DNA from: Veillonella criceti
GTDB taxonomy: Bacteria; Bacillota; Negativicutes; Veillonellales; Veillonellaceae
NCBI RefSeq assembly: GCF_900460315.1
Contig: NZ_UHIO01000001.1
Coordinates: forward strand, 210,001-274,000
Length of the DNA stretch: 64,000 nucleotides
Direction: 5' to 3'
In this document: positions 1-7,796 of the stretch, in pieces
Position numbering within the stretch: the stretch's first letter is position 1
Layout: every line of letters starts with the position of its first letter
Notes under the pieces: generated by a model
The model's input: only the letters and a program-made list of their open reading frames with translations
Databases searched by the model: none
Told to the model about the DNA's origin: nothing
Made by a program: the position numbers and the translations under genes

Positions 1-397
<397 letters not shown>

Positions 398-548
398 AAA
401 ATAGTGAACCAAATTTACAGAATTGTAAATGGAAGTTACTACTTTGTAGCGAATATAGCAAACTTCAATAAATAGAAATTATCTAATGTGTAACTTACAA
501 ACATCTACACTTCTATGTGGTTTTCAGAGTACAAGCTCTGACAGATTC

Positions 549-661
<113 letters not shown>

Positions 662-664
662 TAA

Positions 665-711
665 TAAAAGCAAAAGGGTCATACCAAAAGGTATGGCCCT
701 TTTGCTTTTAC
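665..711 (+). terminator. rrn operon terminator
   Basis: A long perfect stem (AAAGCAAAAGGGTCATACC with GGTATGGCCCTTTTGCTTT, tetraloop AAAA) follows the 5S gene and ends in a T-rich run. It is an intrinsic terminator for the rRNA operon. Confidence 0.92.
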
Positions 712-720
712 TGATGAGGT

Positions 721-1055
721 ACTATGTACCTCATCAGGCTAGCGTTCAGCCAATATTGTAGAGGTAACTCAATCGGTATTAGTAGAATAGAAGCGGTCCT
801 GGTATGCAGAGAGCATAATTTATAGGAGCAAAGCAACACATAAATTATTGCGATAAGTAGTGAATTGATTTTTGAGGACCACAGAGACGAAAAAATGAAT
901 GAATCACTTAGGTCGACAATTAAAGATTTACGAAGTAAATCCTGTTAGTCGAGCAGAAACCTTTGTTAGCGTAAGATTTCTCGAAGAGAAATCCACAGCA
1001 ACCGAACGGACGCATTTAAATGTAAGTGGGAACTGTAAGCAGAGCGACGCACAAA
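721..1055. repeat. Hairpin-rich direct repeat, copy A
   Basis: This stretch is repeated at 1155-1490 with an offset of 434-435 bp and scattered substitutions. It holds several short hairpins capped by a GAA or CGAA loop, such as GATTTAC-GAA-GTAAATC (about 929-945) and GATTTCTC-GAA-GAGAAATC (about 974-992). One nested hairpin (965-1003) has an outer stem GTTAGC/GCAAC and an internal loop GTAA/CACA. The reading frame starting at 897 is disrupted differently in the two copies and the substitutions include amino-acid changes, so this is not a gene. It begins right after the rrn terminator. Its function is unknown; a structured RNA or a repetitive palindromic element both fit. Confidence 0.75.
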
Positions 1056-1072
1056 CATGTGTGAATCTTTTA

Positions 1073-1118
1073 GTTCGCAGCGTAAAATTCTTCGAAGAAG
1101 AATTCACAGCTGACGAAC
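1073..1118. other. Nested hairpin motif of the post-rrn repeat family
   Basis: This segment follows copy A. An inner stem AATTCTTC/GAAGAATT closes on a CGAA-type loop. It is flanked by GTAA and CACA, and then by an outer stem GTTCG-CAGC/GCTG-A-CGAAC. The layout AGCGTAA, stem, CACAGC, CGAAC is the same as at 965-1003 and 1399-1437, while the stem bases differ in a compensating way. This suggests that the fold, rather than the sequence, is kept. Confidence 0.55.
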
Positions 1119-1154
1119 AGATAGGGAAGAATATGGTATTTTAGGACTTGTATC

Positions 1155-1490
1155 ACTATGTACCTCATCAGGTTAGCGTCCAGCCAATATTGTAGAGGTA
1201 ACTCAATCGGTATTAGTACAATAGAAGCGGTACTGGTATGCAGAGAGCATAATTTATAGGAGCAAAGCAACACATAAATTATTGCGATAAGTAGTGAATT
1301 GATTTTTGAGGACCACAGAGGCGAAAAAATCAATGAATCACTTAGGTCGACAATTAAAGATTTACGAAGTAAATCCTGTTAGTCGAGCAGAAACCTTTGT
1401 TAGCGTAAGATTTTTCGAAGAGAAATCCACAACAATCGAACGGACGCATTTAAAGTGTAAGAGGGAACTGTAAGCAGAGAGACGCGCAAA
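1155..1490. repeat. Hairpin-rich direct repeat, copy B
   Basis: This is the second copy of the repeat at 721-1055, with about a dozen substitutions and a one-base indel near 1454. It keeps the GATTTAC-GAA-GTAAATC hairpin and the nested GTTAG-GTAA-stem-CACA hairpin (1399-1437). The tail after the copy carries another GCGAAGC hairpin (about 1507-1520) and then GATAGGTAGTCGC (1539-1551). That 13-base string is identical to the 3' end of the 5S gene at 645-657. Confidence 0.75.
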
Positions 1491-1788
1491 TTGTATTGCA
1501 TCACTTTCTTGCGAAGCGAGTGAAACGAGGTGAAGTATGATAGGTAGTCGCAAAGGATGACGTACTAAAACTTATATCTATCTGCTGGTTGCTGAATTGA
1601 TAAGAAAAATAGTGTATTAGTACATTGGTATTGTTATTTATTTAATCAGAAGTTCAATACAATTGCGATATTTTAGTTTATACGTGTTTTTGGTCCATTC
1701 ATATATAGAATGATATAAAGTGTAAAAGTATCTCTTATAATTAAATTAAAGCTATATAGAGATTATGGTCATATTTTTAAATTTACAT
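1491..1788. other. AT-rich spacer between repeat and tRNA genes
   Basis: About 300 bp without a convincing gene. The first 60 bases hold the GCGAAGC hairpin and the 5S-like 13-mer described with repeat copy B. The rest is AT-rich, and no conserved structure was seen before the tRNA promoter. Confidence 0.5.
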
Positions 1789-1817
1789 TTGACATTTACT
1801 GAATCTTTTGTTATTAT
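1789..1817 (+). promoter_or_regulatory. Promoter of tRNA-Trp
   Basis: A perfect TTGACA (1789-1794) is separated by 17 bases from TATTAT (1812-1817). The tRNA begins 31 bases further on. Confidence 0.7.
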
Positions 1818-1848
1818 ATTCTAGTATCAAGTGTGACTTGATGTACAT

Positions 1849-1924
1849 AGGGGTATAGCTCAATTGGTAGAGTAGCGGTCTCCAAAACCGTTGGTTGTGG
1901 GTTCAAGTCCTACTGCCCCTGCCA
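1849..1924 (+). tRNA. tRNA-Trp (CCA anticodon)
   Basis: The cloverleaf is complete. The acceptor AGGGGTA pairs with TGCCCCT, the anticodon loop reads CTCCAAA with a CCA anticodon, the T-loop is GGTTCAAGTCC, the discriminator is G, and the CCA tail is encoded. A weak hairpin at 1925-1965 follows. The gene has its own promoter at 1789-1817. Confidence 0.95.
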
Positions 1925-1965
1925 CAATATAGAAAGCGGCCGTAAAGGTCGCTCATTCTATTGTT
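1925..1965 (+). terminator. Probable terminator or processing hairpin after tRNA-Trp
   Basis: CAATA-TAGAA-AGCG pairs with CGCT-CATTCTA-TTG around a GGCCGTAAAGGT loop, followed by TTTAATAG. The T-run is weak, so it may be a processing stem rather than an efficient terminator. Confidence 0.45.
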
Positions 1966-2000
1966 TAATAGAATTTTAATTGTTTAAATTAAAATTCCGC

Positions 2001-2029
2001 TTGCAATGAACACTAGGTTGTGGTATTAT
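2001..2029 (+). promoter_or_regulatory. Promoter of the tRNA-Arg pair
   Basis: TTGCAA (2001-2006), a 17-base spacer and TATTAT (2024-2029), placed 18 bases upstream of the first tRNA-Arg. Confidence 0.6.
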
Positions 2030-2047
2030 ATTCGAGTGGCAAGTTAT

Positions 2048-2124
2048 GACTCAGTAGCTCAGCTGGATAGAGCGTTTGACTACGAATCAAAAGGTCGGGA
2101 GTTCGAATCTCTCCTGGGTCACCA
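2048..2124 (+). tRNA. tRNA-Arg (ACG anticodon), copy 1
   Basis: The cloverleaf has acceptor GACTCAG/CTGGGTC, anticodon loop CTACGAA (ACG, read as ICG), T-loop GTTCGAATC and an encoded CCA end. It is 77 nt and identical to the copy 106 bp downstream. Confidence 0.95.
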
Positions 2125-2153
2125 TTTTTGCTCACATAATAGAATATTGATAT

Positions 2154-2230
2154 GACTCAGTAGCTCAGCTGGATAGAGCGTTTGACTACGAATCAAAAGG
2201 TCGGGAGTTCGAATCTCTCCTGGGTCACCA
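2154..2230 (+). tRNA. tRNA-Arg (ACG anticodon), copy 2
   Basis: This is an exact 77-nt duplicate of the tRNA-Arg at 2048-2124, after a 29-nt spacer. The preceding TAT is shared too. The two are probably co-transcribed from the promoter at 2001 and end at the terminator at 2233. Confidence 0.95.
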
Positions 2231-2232
2231 TT

Positions 2233-2260
2233 TAAACCACATGTATATGTGGTTTTTTTA
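2233..2260 (+). terminator. Terminator of the tRNA-Arg unit
   Basis: The stem AAACCACAT/ATGTGGTTT is followed by a run of T. Confidence 0.85.
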
Positions 2261-2476
2261 TTTATAGAAAAGGGCTTTACTGGGTAAATTATATATGATT
2301 TATCTATCGATTTATAGGAACTTTTTAGTAGGGAATTATCTATTCCTTCTTTTTTTATTCGTTATTCCTTAATTAGACAGATGTACCTGCAAAATGCACA
2401 AAATGAATTTCAGTTTGTTGATAAAAGATGATATAATATTATATATAAAATAACAAAATATCAAATAATTATGCAA

Positions 2477-2510
2477 GAAATACTTTTCAGAAATACCTGA
2501 AAAGTATTTC
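2477..2510 (+). promoter_or_regulatory. 14-bp perfect inverted repeat in the nhaA1 leader
   Basis: GAAATACTTTTCAG (2477-2490) and its exact reverse complement (2497-2510) surround a 6-base loop. The element ends about 12 bases before the ribosome binding site of nhaA1. A TATAAT-like hexamer at about 2431 lies upstream without a clear -35. It could be an attenuator, a protein operator or an RNA structure that gates translation. The rest of 2261-2476 is AT-rich and shows nothing else clear. Confidence 0.6.
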
Positions 2511-2531
2511 TTTAGAAAGAAGAGGATGTGT

Positions 2532-3698
2532 ATGAGTCGGATTAAAGCTTTTTTACAATCTCCCTCTGCTGGTGGTATTTTATTACTAGTTTCTGCAGCA
2601 TTAGCTATTGGAGTCGCTAATTCAGCGTATTCAGATCAGTATTTTCACTTTTTAAAATTTCCATTAGGTCCATTTGCCGTTGAAGCATGGGTTAATGATG
2701 TGCTTATGGCGATTTTCTTTTTGGGTGTCGGTCTGGAAATTAAGCATGAAATGATTAATGGTGAGCTTAATACCAATGCTAAGCGTATATTGCCTACAGT
2801 AGCTGCTTTTTGTGGCGTAATGGTGCCGGCAGTTATTTATTTTATATTTAATCATGGTAATCCTATGTACCATCGTGGCTGGGCAATACCAACCGCTACT
2901 GATATTGCATTTTCCATTGGTGTCGTATCTTTATTAGGTACGCGAGTCCCTGTAGCGATGAAAGTATTGTTGACAACTCTTGCTGTTGTTGATGATTTGA
3001 TTGCTGTTGTCATTATAGCTGCTTTTTATACGGAAAGTTTACAGTTCTTATATATGGGGATGGCAGTTCTTATTTTTATACTTCTTATGATTTTAAATAA
3101 GCGAAATATATTCCATCCACTGCCTTATGTTGTGTTAGGGGTTGTGCTATGGTACTGTATTTTTAAATCTGGCTTACATGCTACTTTATCTGGTGTATTT
3201 TTAGCTATGACGATTCCGTATCGCGCACAATATAGCTCTGGTAAATGGATTTCTCCAGTGATGCAATGGAATTCAGCGCTTATTAAATGGATTACATTTT
3301 TAATCTTGCCGTTATTCGGTTTTATTAATGCAGGTGTCTCCTTTAGTGATTTTTCGTTTAATGATTTATTCCACCCAGTTGTACTCGGTGTTTCGTTAGC
3401 CTTATTTATTGGCAAACAAGTAGGGGTATTTAGTACAGTATATATTTTAGTAAAAACTAAATTAGTAGATATGCCTGTACATGCAACTTGGTCACATGTG
3501 TATGGAATTGCTGTATGTTGTGGGATTGGTTTTACTATGAGTTTGTTCGTTGATTTACTAGCATTTCCACCAAGTCATGCGCAAGAAATGGCAAAAGTAG
3601 GGATTTTCATTGGTTCTATATTCTCGGGGGTCATAGGTTATGTAGTGCTTCGTTATTTTACACCTGATGTATCAGAGTTAGAACGTAAAGATGATTAA
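2532..3698 (+). CDS. nhaA: Na+/H+ antiporter NhaA (paralogue 1)
   Basis: Cytoplasmic-membrane Na+/H+ antiporter of the NhaA family, exporting Na+ in exchange for protons for salt and pH balance. The protein has about 11-12 hydrophobic segments. It shows the family signatures WVNDVLMAIFFLGVGLE, ATDIAFSIG (discontinuous helix IV) and AVVDDLIAV with the ion-binding Asp pair. I chose ATG 2532 (MSRIKAF) rather than ATG 2526: the AGAGG ribosome binding site touches the earlier codon, and the paralogue at 5338 also starts MSRIKE. The 388 aa are normal for NhaA. A terminator follows, whose T-tract is the target of the insertion sequence. Confidence 0.95.
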   Translation: MSRIKAFLQSPSAGGILLLVSAALAIGVANSAYSDQYFHFLKFPLGPFAVEAWVNDVLMAIFFLGVGLEIKHEMINGELNTNAKRILPTVAAFCGVMVPAVIYFIFNHGNPMYHRGWAIPTATDIAFSIGVVSLLGTRVPVAMKVLLTTLAVVDDLIAVVIIAAFYTESLQFLYMGMAVLIFILLMILNKRNIFHPLPYVVLGVVLWYCIFKSGLHATLSGVFLAMTIPYRAQYSSGKWISPVMQWNSALIKWITFLILPLFGFINAGVSFSDFSFNDLFHPVVLGVSLALFIGKQVGVFSTVYILVKTKLVDMPVHATWSHVYGIAVCCGIGFTMSLFVDLLAFPPSHAQEMAKVGIFIGSIFSGVIGYVVLRYFTPDVSELERKDD

Positions 3699-3721
3699 TA
3701 CTTAGAATAATGCAAATTATT

Positions 3722-3757
3722 AAAAAAGACTCATCAATCAATTGATGAGTCTTTTTT
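3722..3757 (+). terminator. Terminator of nhaA1, interrupted at its T-tract by the IS
   Basis: The stem AAAAAGACTCATCA/TGATGAGTCTTTTT is followed by CTTTTTTA (3751-3758). Those 8 bases are the duplicated target of the adjacent ISL3 element. Confidence 0.9.
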
Positions 3758-3758
3758 A
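3751..3758. repeat. Left copy of 8-bp target site duplication
   Basis: CTTTTTTA directly abuts the GGCTCT end of the IS. It is identical to 5166-5173 and is the T-tract of the nhaA1 terminator. Confidence 0.9.
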
Positions 3759-3791
3759 GGCTCTTTGTCAAATTTTGGGGCGCTAAAGAGA

Positions 3792-5018
3792 TTATGCACT
3801 CTTGGAAAGGACATGCGACACAGTTGTTGCGTGTCCTTTTTTAGCATTAATGAATAAAATCCGGTTACGAAATCGTTCAAAGTTTTGTAAACCAAACGAA
3901 CACCGCTTTAGTACTTTTATTTTGTTGTTACAACCTTCTGTAAAGCCATTGGAATAGGGTAATGTTAAGGCATTAATAATTTCGGTTCTCCAAAATGTAA
4001 ATGTTTTTAAGAGTGATTGAAACTCAGGTAATTCAGAAGCCTCAACTAAGGATAGCCATTGATCAATGGCCCATTGAATATTTTCTTTATCTTTGAATTT
4101 TAAAACATGAGAAAAGGATTGTTTTAGTGTATAGGCACGATGTAATCGGGGCGAATAATGAAACATATCCATAAGCTTAGTGAACTCTTTGTCTGTTAAT
4201 GATTCAAAGCGTTTAGTTAATACTCGTTTATTGGCTTTAAAGGTACGACTTACATTGCATAATAGATTTTGCTCTACTTTGCGTACCCGTTCTAAGGCAA
4301 AGGTAACTAGCCGTATTAAGTGAAATCTATCAACTACAATTTCAGCTTGAGGGAACCAAGTTTTCATAACCGAACGAAATTGAAGTGACATATCCATTGT
4401 GATGTATTTTACATTATTTCGTATATATCTAGGGAATTGAGCAAAGTATTTCGCTAGTTCCGTAGTATCTCGTTTAGGCAGAATATCTAGTATTTTATGC
4501 GTTTCTGGATCAGTAAGAATGACTTGGTATTTTTGACCAGCTGCATTGCCTTTGAATTCATCAATAGATAGTACAGGTGGTAGTGTTGAGGGGCGACTAT
4601 AGTTAATTTCGTTAAAGACTCTTAGTACTTGGTTTACGCTTACATGGCAATGCTTAGCCACAGCTTTGTAAGATGTTACTTCAGAGAGTTGTTGACATAT
4701 TACTTCACGAAGTCTTGGGGTTGTTCTAAGATAGCGAGAAGAAAACTCTGTTTTTTCATTGAAAGTGCGTCCGCACGTGCATATATAACGACGTTGACGA
4801 TATAAGAGAAGAATGGTTTTTTCATTGGTTGTAGTATGCTGAATTTTTCGGTTAGTATAGCCTTTTATTCGTGTAGTTTGTGAATGGCAATTAGGGCATC
4901 TATGAGGACGTACAGGACTTTCTACGTAAAGTAAGTATTCTGAGCTAGTTTCACGCATATTTTTTATATATTCTGCTTTGATTCCGAGTAAATTTCCTAT
5001 ATAATTAAGTGTAGACAT
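3792..5018 (-). CDS. ISL3-family transposase
   Basis: DDE transposase of the ISL3 family, 408 aa from the ATG at 5018 (MSTLNYIGN). An N-terminal zinc-binding region has CPNC and CTCG pairs and is followed by a helix-turn-helix (VTSYKAVAKHCHVS). The catalytic domain has acidic residues in SIDEFKG (about residue 151), YITMDMS (about 206) and GFTEGCNNKIK (about 359). AAAGGA lies 12 bases upstream of the chosen start. The frame stays open to 5120, with another ATG at 5039, so a slightly longer product is possible. The stop codon abuts the conserved 20-base inner part of the left inverted repeat. No frameshift is seen, so the enzyme may be active. Confidence 0.93.
   Translation of the reverse strand: MSTLNYIGNLLGIKAEYIKNMRETSSEYLLYVESPVRPHRCPNCHSQTTRIKGYTNRKIQHTTTNEKTILLLYRQRRYICTCGRTFNEKTEFSSRYLRTTPRLREVICQQLSEVTSYKAVAKHCHVSVNQVLRVFNEINYSRPSTLPPVLSIDEFKGNAAGQKYQVILTDPETHKILDILPKRDTTELAKYFAQFPRYIRNNVKYITMDMSLQFRSVMKTWFPQAEIVVDRFHLIRLVTFALERVRKVEQNLLCNVSRTFKANKRVLTKRFESLTDKEFTKLMDMFHYSPRLHRAYTLKQSFSHVLKFKDKENIQWAIDQWLSLVEASELPEFQSLLKTFTFWRTEIINALTLPYSNGFTEGCNNKIKVLKRCSFGLQNFERFRNRILFINAKKGHATTVSHVLSKSA
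3806..3842 (+). terminator. Plus-strand terminator inside the IS end
   Basis: AAAGGACA-GCGACA pairs with TTGCG-TGTCCTTT and is followed by TTTTTT on the plus strand. It lies within the last codons of the transposase. It would stop transcription entering the element from the nhaA1 side. Confidence 0.6.
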
Positions 5019-5165
5019 ATTGAGTAAACATCCTTTCATAATGGTTTCGTCGCTTTTATTGTAACGGATTTTATTCAATATGTCTTTTTTTATATAAAAA
5101 AGTAGGCGCCAAGAGGACACGCAGTTTGCGTTTCTCTTTAGCGCCCCAAAATAAATTATAGAACC

Positions 5166-5173
5166 CTTTTTTA
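5166..5173. repeat. Right copy of 8-bp target site duplication
   Basis: CTTTTTTA directly follows the right IS end (AGAACC) and matches 3751-3758 exactly. Confidence 0.9.
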
Positions 5174-5188
5174 ATTGTGTAAACCTTA

Positions 5189-5218
5189 TTGCCAGCTTAT
5201 TTTTATTTAAGGTATAAT
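5189..5218 (+). promoter_or_regulatory. Predicted promoter of nhaA2
   Basis: TTGCCA (5189-5194), an 18-base spacer and a perfect TATAAT (5213-5218). It starts 16 bases outside the right IS copy of the target duplication, so the gene has its own promoter independent of the insertion. A leader of about 110 nt separates it from the start codon. Confidence 0.6.
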
Positions 5219-5337
5219 ATTATCTGTAAGCTTATAATTTATAAATATAATTAACATAAAAATTGGTAGTTATAAGTTTGTTAAATGTTTTATATGTAAG
5301 GTAGTTTGTAAATAAAGAAGTAGAAGAGAGTGATTGT

Positions 5338-6507
5338 ATGAGTCGAATTAAAGAAATTTTACAGGCCCCGGCAACGGGTGGGATTTTATTATTAGTGGTG
5401 TCAATTATAGCCGTTATTATAGCTAATTCAAGTTGGTCTGAAGGATATGAAGCATTTTTACATGCCATGATTGGCCCCTTATCAGTATCACACTGGGTTA
5501 ATGATGCATTGATGGCTATTTTCTTTTTAGGGGTAGGCCTTGAAGTCAAGCACGAAATGTTAGAAGGCGAGCTCAATACACATGCCAAACGTTTTTTACC
5601 GACCATAGCGGCCTTAATGGGTGTTATTGCACCAGCCCTAGTATATTCCATTTTTAATTATAGTAGTTCCGAATTAGCAAGAGGCTGGGCTATTCCAACT
5701 GCTACTGATATTGCCTTTTCAATTGGTATCATTTCTTTGGTAGGTACGAGAGCTCCTCTAGCAGCTAAAGTTTTCTTAACTACTTTAGCAGTAGTTGATG
5801 ATTTAATAGCTGTTATTATTATAGCGGCTGTTTATACAACGACCTTTAACTTTGCTTTTATGGGTGGTGCTCTTGCTTTATTTGTTCTCTTATTAATTTT
5901 AAATAAAAAGAATGTGGTGAATCCTTGGCCTTATATTATTTTGGGCGTTGGGCTTTGGTTCTGTATTTTTAAATCAGGATTACATGCTACTTTAGCTGGT
6001 GTGATTTTGGCTATGACTATTCCGTCTCGTGTATGGCAAGGTGAAAAAGAGATTTTGCCACTTAATCAATGGCATCATGCGCTTGCTATGTGGATTACAT
6101 TTTTGATTGTACCTTTATTTGGTTTTGTGAATGCTGGTGTATCATTTGGTGATTTCCAAAGCAGTGATTTATTCCATCCGGTTGTATTAGGTATTGCCTT
6201 AGGATTATTCTTAGGTAAGCAAATTGGTATTTTTGGCATTATGTTTGTATTAGTAAAATCTAAGTTAGTGAAATTGCCAAATCAACTTACTTGGACCCAT
6301 ATGTATGGTGTAGCACTTTGTTGTGGCGTAGGTTTTACGATGAGTTTATTTGTAAATCTATTAGCATTGGCTCCTGGTCATATGCAAGAATTAGCTAAGG
6401 TAGGTATTTTCTTAGGTTCAATTGTATCTGGTCTATTAGGTTATATAGTTCTTCGATATGTGGCACCAGAACCTAGGGTTATTGAAACCGATGAATTCTA
6501 TGAGTAA
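5338..6507 (+). CDS. nhaA: Na+/H+ antiporter NhaA (paralogue 2)
   Basis: Second NhaA antiporter, 389 aa, closely similar along its whole length to the one at 2532. Both share WVNDALMAIFFLGVGLE, ATDIAFSIG and the AVVDDLIAV Asp pair. AGAAGAGAG precedes the ATG at a normal distance. The two genes were evidently a tandem duplication before the IS landed between them. The C-terminal tails differ (PEPRVIETDEFYE here), as do several loops, so the copies may differ in pH or cation response. This is inferred, not shown. The gene ends at its own terminator. Confidence 0.95.
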   Translation: MSRIKEILQAPATGGILLLVVSIIAVIIANSSWSEGYEAFLHAMIGPLSVSHWVNDALMAIFFLGVGLEVKHEMLEGELNTHAKRFLPTIAALMGVIAPALVYSIFNYSSSELARGWAIPTATDIAFSIGIISLVGTRAPLAAKVFLTTLAVVDDLIAVIIIAAVYTTTFNFAFMGGALALFVLLLILNKKNVVNPWPYIILGVGLWFCIFKSGLHATLAGVILAMTIPSRVWQGEKEILPLNQWHHALAMWITFLIVPLFGFVNAGVSFGDFQSSDLFHPVVLGIALGLFLGKQIGIFGIMFVLVKSKLVKLPNQLTWTHMYGVALCCGVGFTMSLFVNLLALAPGHMQELAKVGIFLGSIVSGLLGYIVLRYVAPEPRVIETDEFYE

Positions 6508-6521
6508 TTGATAATGATATA

Positions 6522-6575
6522 AAGAAGTTGTTTAAAATGAAGGTAAGAGACTTTGTTTTAGACAACTTCTTTTTT
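6522..6575 (+). terminator. Terminator of nhaA2
   Basis: AAGAAGTTGTTTAAAA pairs with TTTTAGACAACTTCTT across a loop of about 18 bases, followed by T6. Confidence 0.85.
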
Positions 6576-6724
6576 AGTAGTTTTGAAAAAAGAATAAGTT
6601 GGTGGGAAAAGAGCTTAAATTAAGGGGTTAAAGTGGTGGTGAGGAGCTGTAAAAAGGGCTGAATTTTGACAAAAAGCCCAAAATAAGGTAAAATAAGGGT
6701 GCATTTAGATACGAGGTGGAAATA

Positions 6725-7543
6725 TTGAGAAAACTTAGAATAGTAACAGTTCTCTTAACGTTTCTAGTGGCTTGTACATCTATCGTACTAGCCGATGTAG
6801 GACGCGGTGATCGCGGTAGTGAGGTACAGTTAGTACAGCGTTTGATGATAACGCAAGGGTACCTTATAGACCAAGCTGATGGTATTTTTGGTAATAATAC
6901 TGAGTATGCGGTAAGTGCTTTTCAGAAGCAAATGGGCCTTACGGCTACAGGTCGAGTTGATGGCGATACCTTAGCAGCGATGAAGGAGAACAACAAACTA
7001 TTTGCAGCAGCGCAACAGTCTCGCAATGTACGCAATAATGTGGAAGTTTCACGTTTTGGCGATCGAGGTCGTTCCGTGTCTGACTTGCAAATTCGTTTAG
7101 CTAGTAGTGGCTATTCACCAGGAGCCATTGATGGTATTTTTGGTGATGGTACGGCTAGTGCATTAAAGCGTTTTCAAAAGGCTAATGGATTAGCAGTAAC
7201 GGGTGAAGTAGATAATAAGACAATGACATTATTGTCTAAGCAACCAGGAGTTCCTACAGAGTATAAGAAGACTCTTACGATGAACGCGACTGCTTACTCC
7301 GCCGATGATCCAGGGAATACAGCGTATACTGCTCGAGGCAATTTATTGCGACGTGGTTATGTATCAGTCGATCCAGATGTAATTCCTTTAGGTACGGCCT
7401 TGTATGTAGAAGGATATGGGTATGCTGTAGCCGATGATACAGGTGGTAGCATTATAGGGAATCGCATTGATTTAGCTATGGATTCTCATGGTGAGGCCAT
7501 TCAATTTGGTCGACAAACGGTTACGGTGTATATATTAGAATAA
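6725..7543 (+). CDS. Exported cell-wall protein: two peptidoglycan-binding domains plus a 3D domain
   Basis: Probable peptidoglycan-acting envelope protein of about 272 aa. An N-terminal hydrophobic export signal is followed by two PG_binding_1 repeats, each with DGIFG and a FQK segment (about residues 25-80 and 105-165). A C-terminal 3D domain has the three Asp motifs SVDPDVIPLGT, ADDTGG and IDLAMDS (about residues 185-272). 3D domains resemble the catalytic core of MltA-type lytic transglycosylases. I chose TTG 6725 because GAGGTGG ends 5 bases upstream; GTG 6716 overlaps that site. The signal contains LVAC, so a lipoprotein is possible, although the hydrophobic stretch continues to VLA-D, which fits a normal signal peptidase. 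The last part closely resembles that of the protein at 27519. Confidence 0.85.
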   Translation: MRKLRIVTVLLTFLVACTSIVLADVGRGDRGSEVQLVQRLMITQGYLIDQADGIFGNNTEYAVSAFQKQMGLTATGRVDGDTLAAMKENNKLFAAAQQSRNVRNNVEVSRFGDRGRSVSDLQIRLASSGYSPGAIDGIFGDGTASALKRFQKANGLAVTGEVDNKTMTLLSKQPGVPTEYKKTLTMNATAYSADDPGNTAYTARGNLLRRGYVSVDPDVIPLGTALYVEGYGYAVADDTGGSIIGNRIDLAMDSHGEAIQFGRQTVTVYILE

Positions 7544-7610
7544 TGAGGATATAATTTTAGAGAAGAGTTAGTACTTTGTAATTGTTCAATTATTAACATC
7601 TAAAATGCAG

Positions 7611-7643
7611 CAAAAAGCCTTCGATAGCATCGAGGGCTTTTTG
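7611..7643 (+). terminator. Terminator after the 3D-domain gene
   Basis: CAAAAAGCC-T-TCGAT pairs with ATCGA-G-GGCTTTTTG around a 3-base loop. Confidence 0.85.
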
Positions 7644-7650
7644 TGTTATG

Positions 7651-7660
7651 CGAACGTTCG
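7651..7660. promoter_or_regulatory. CGAACGTTCG palindrome upstream of purR
   Basis: A perfect 10-bp palindrome CGAACGTTCG lies about 137 bp upstream of purR. PurR of Firmicutes binds PurBoxes built on CGAAC half-sites arranged as inverted repeats, so autoregulation is plausible. The usual spacer between half-sites is missing here, so this is only a candidate. Confidence 0.35.
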
Positions 7661-7796
7661 ATATATTTTAAAGTACAACGTATGGATTTTTCTGGGAAAA
7701 GTATATATTTAAAATCTATTTTGTGGTATTCTTAAAGAGAGAAAAGAGTTGTTAGCTGAGGCGACAACGTTATTTTTTTGTATAAGGAGGTATACA

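Larger units (their letters stand above)
3759..5165 (-). mobile_element. Complete ISL3-family insertion sequence (1,407 bp)
   Basis: The left end begins GGCTCTTTGTCAA and the right end, read inward, begins GGTTCTATAATTT. The inner 20 bases of the ends are identical (ATTTTGGGGCGCTAAAGAGA at 3772-3791 and its complement at 5133-5152). The element is flanked by a perfect 8-bp duplication CTTTTTTA at 3751-3758 and 5166-5173. ISL3 elements make 8-bp duplications and have GGCTCTTTG-type ends. One intact transposase gene on the minus strand fills it. The perfect duplication and intact ORF suggest a recent insertion and a potentially active copy. Confidence 0.93.

Noticed and set aside
899-1144. 81-codon open frame within repeat copy A
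   Set aside because: The same frame in copy B stops early because of an indel, and the differences change amino acids. The DNA is made of hairpins, so it is not a gene.
2048-2230. Attachment site or mobile element next to the duplicated tRNA-Arg
   Set aside because: The second copy is a complete tRNA, no integrase is nearby, and the spacer is only 29 nt; a simple tandem duplication explains it.
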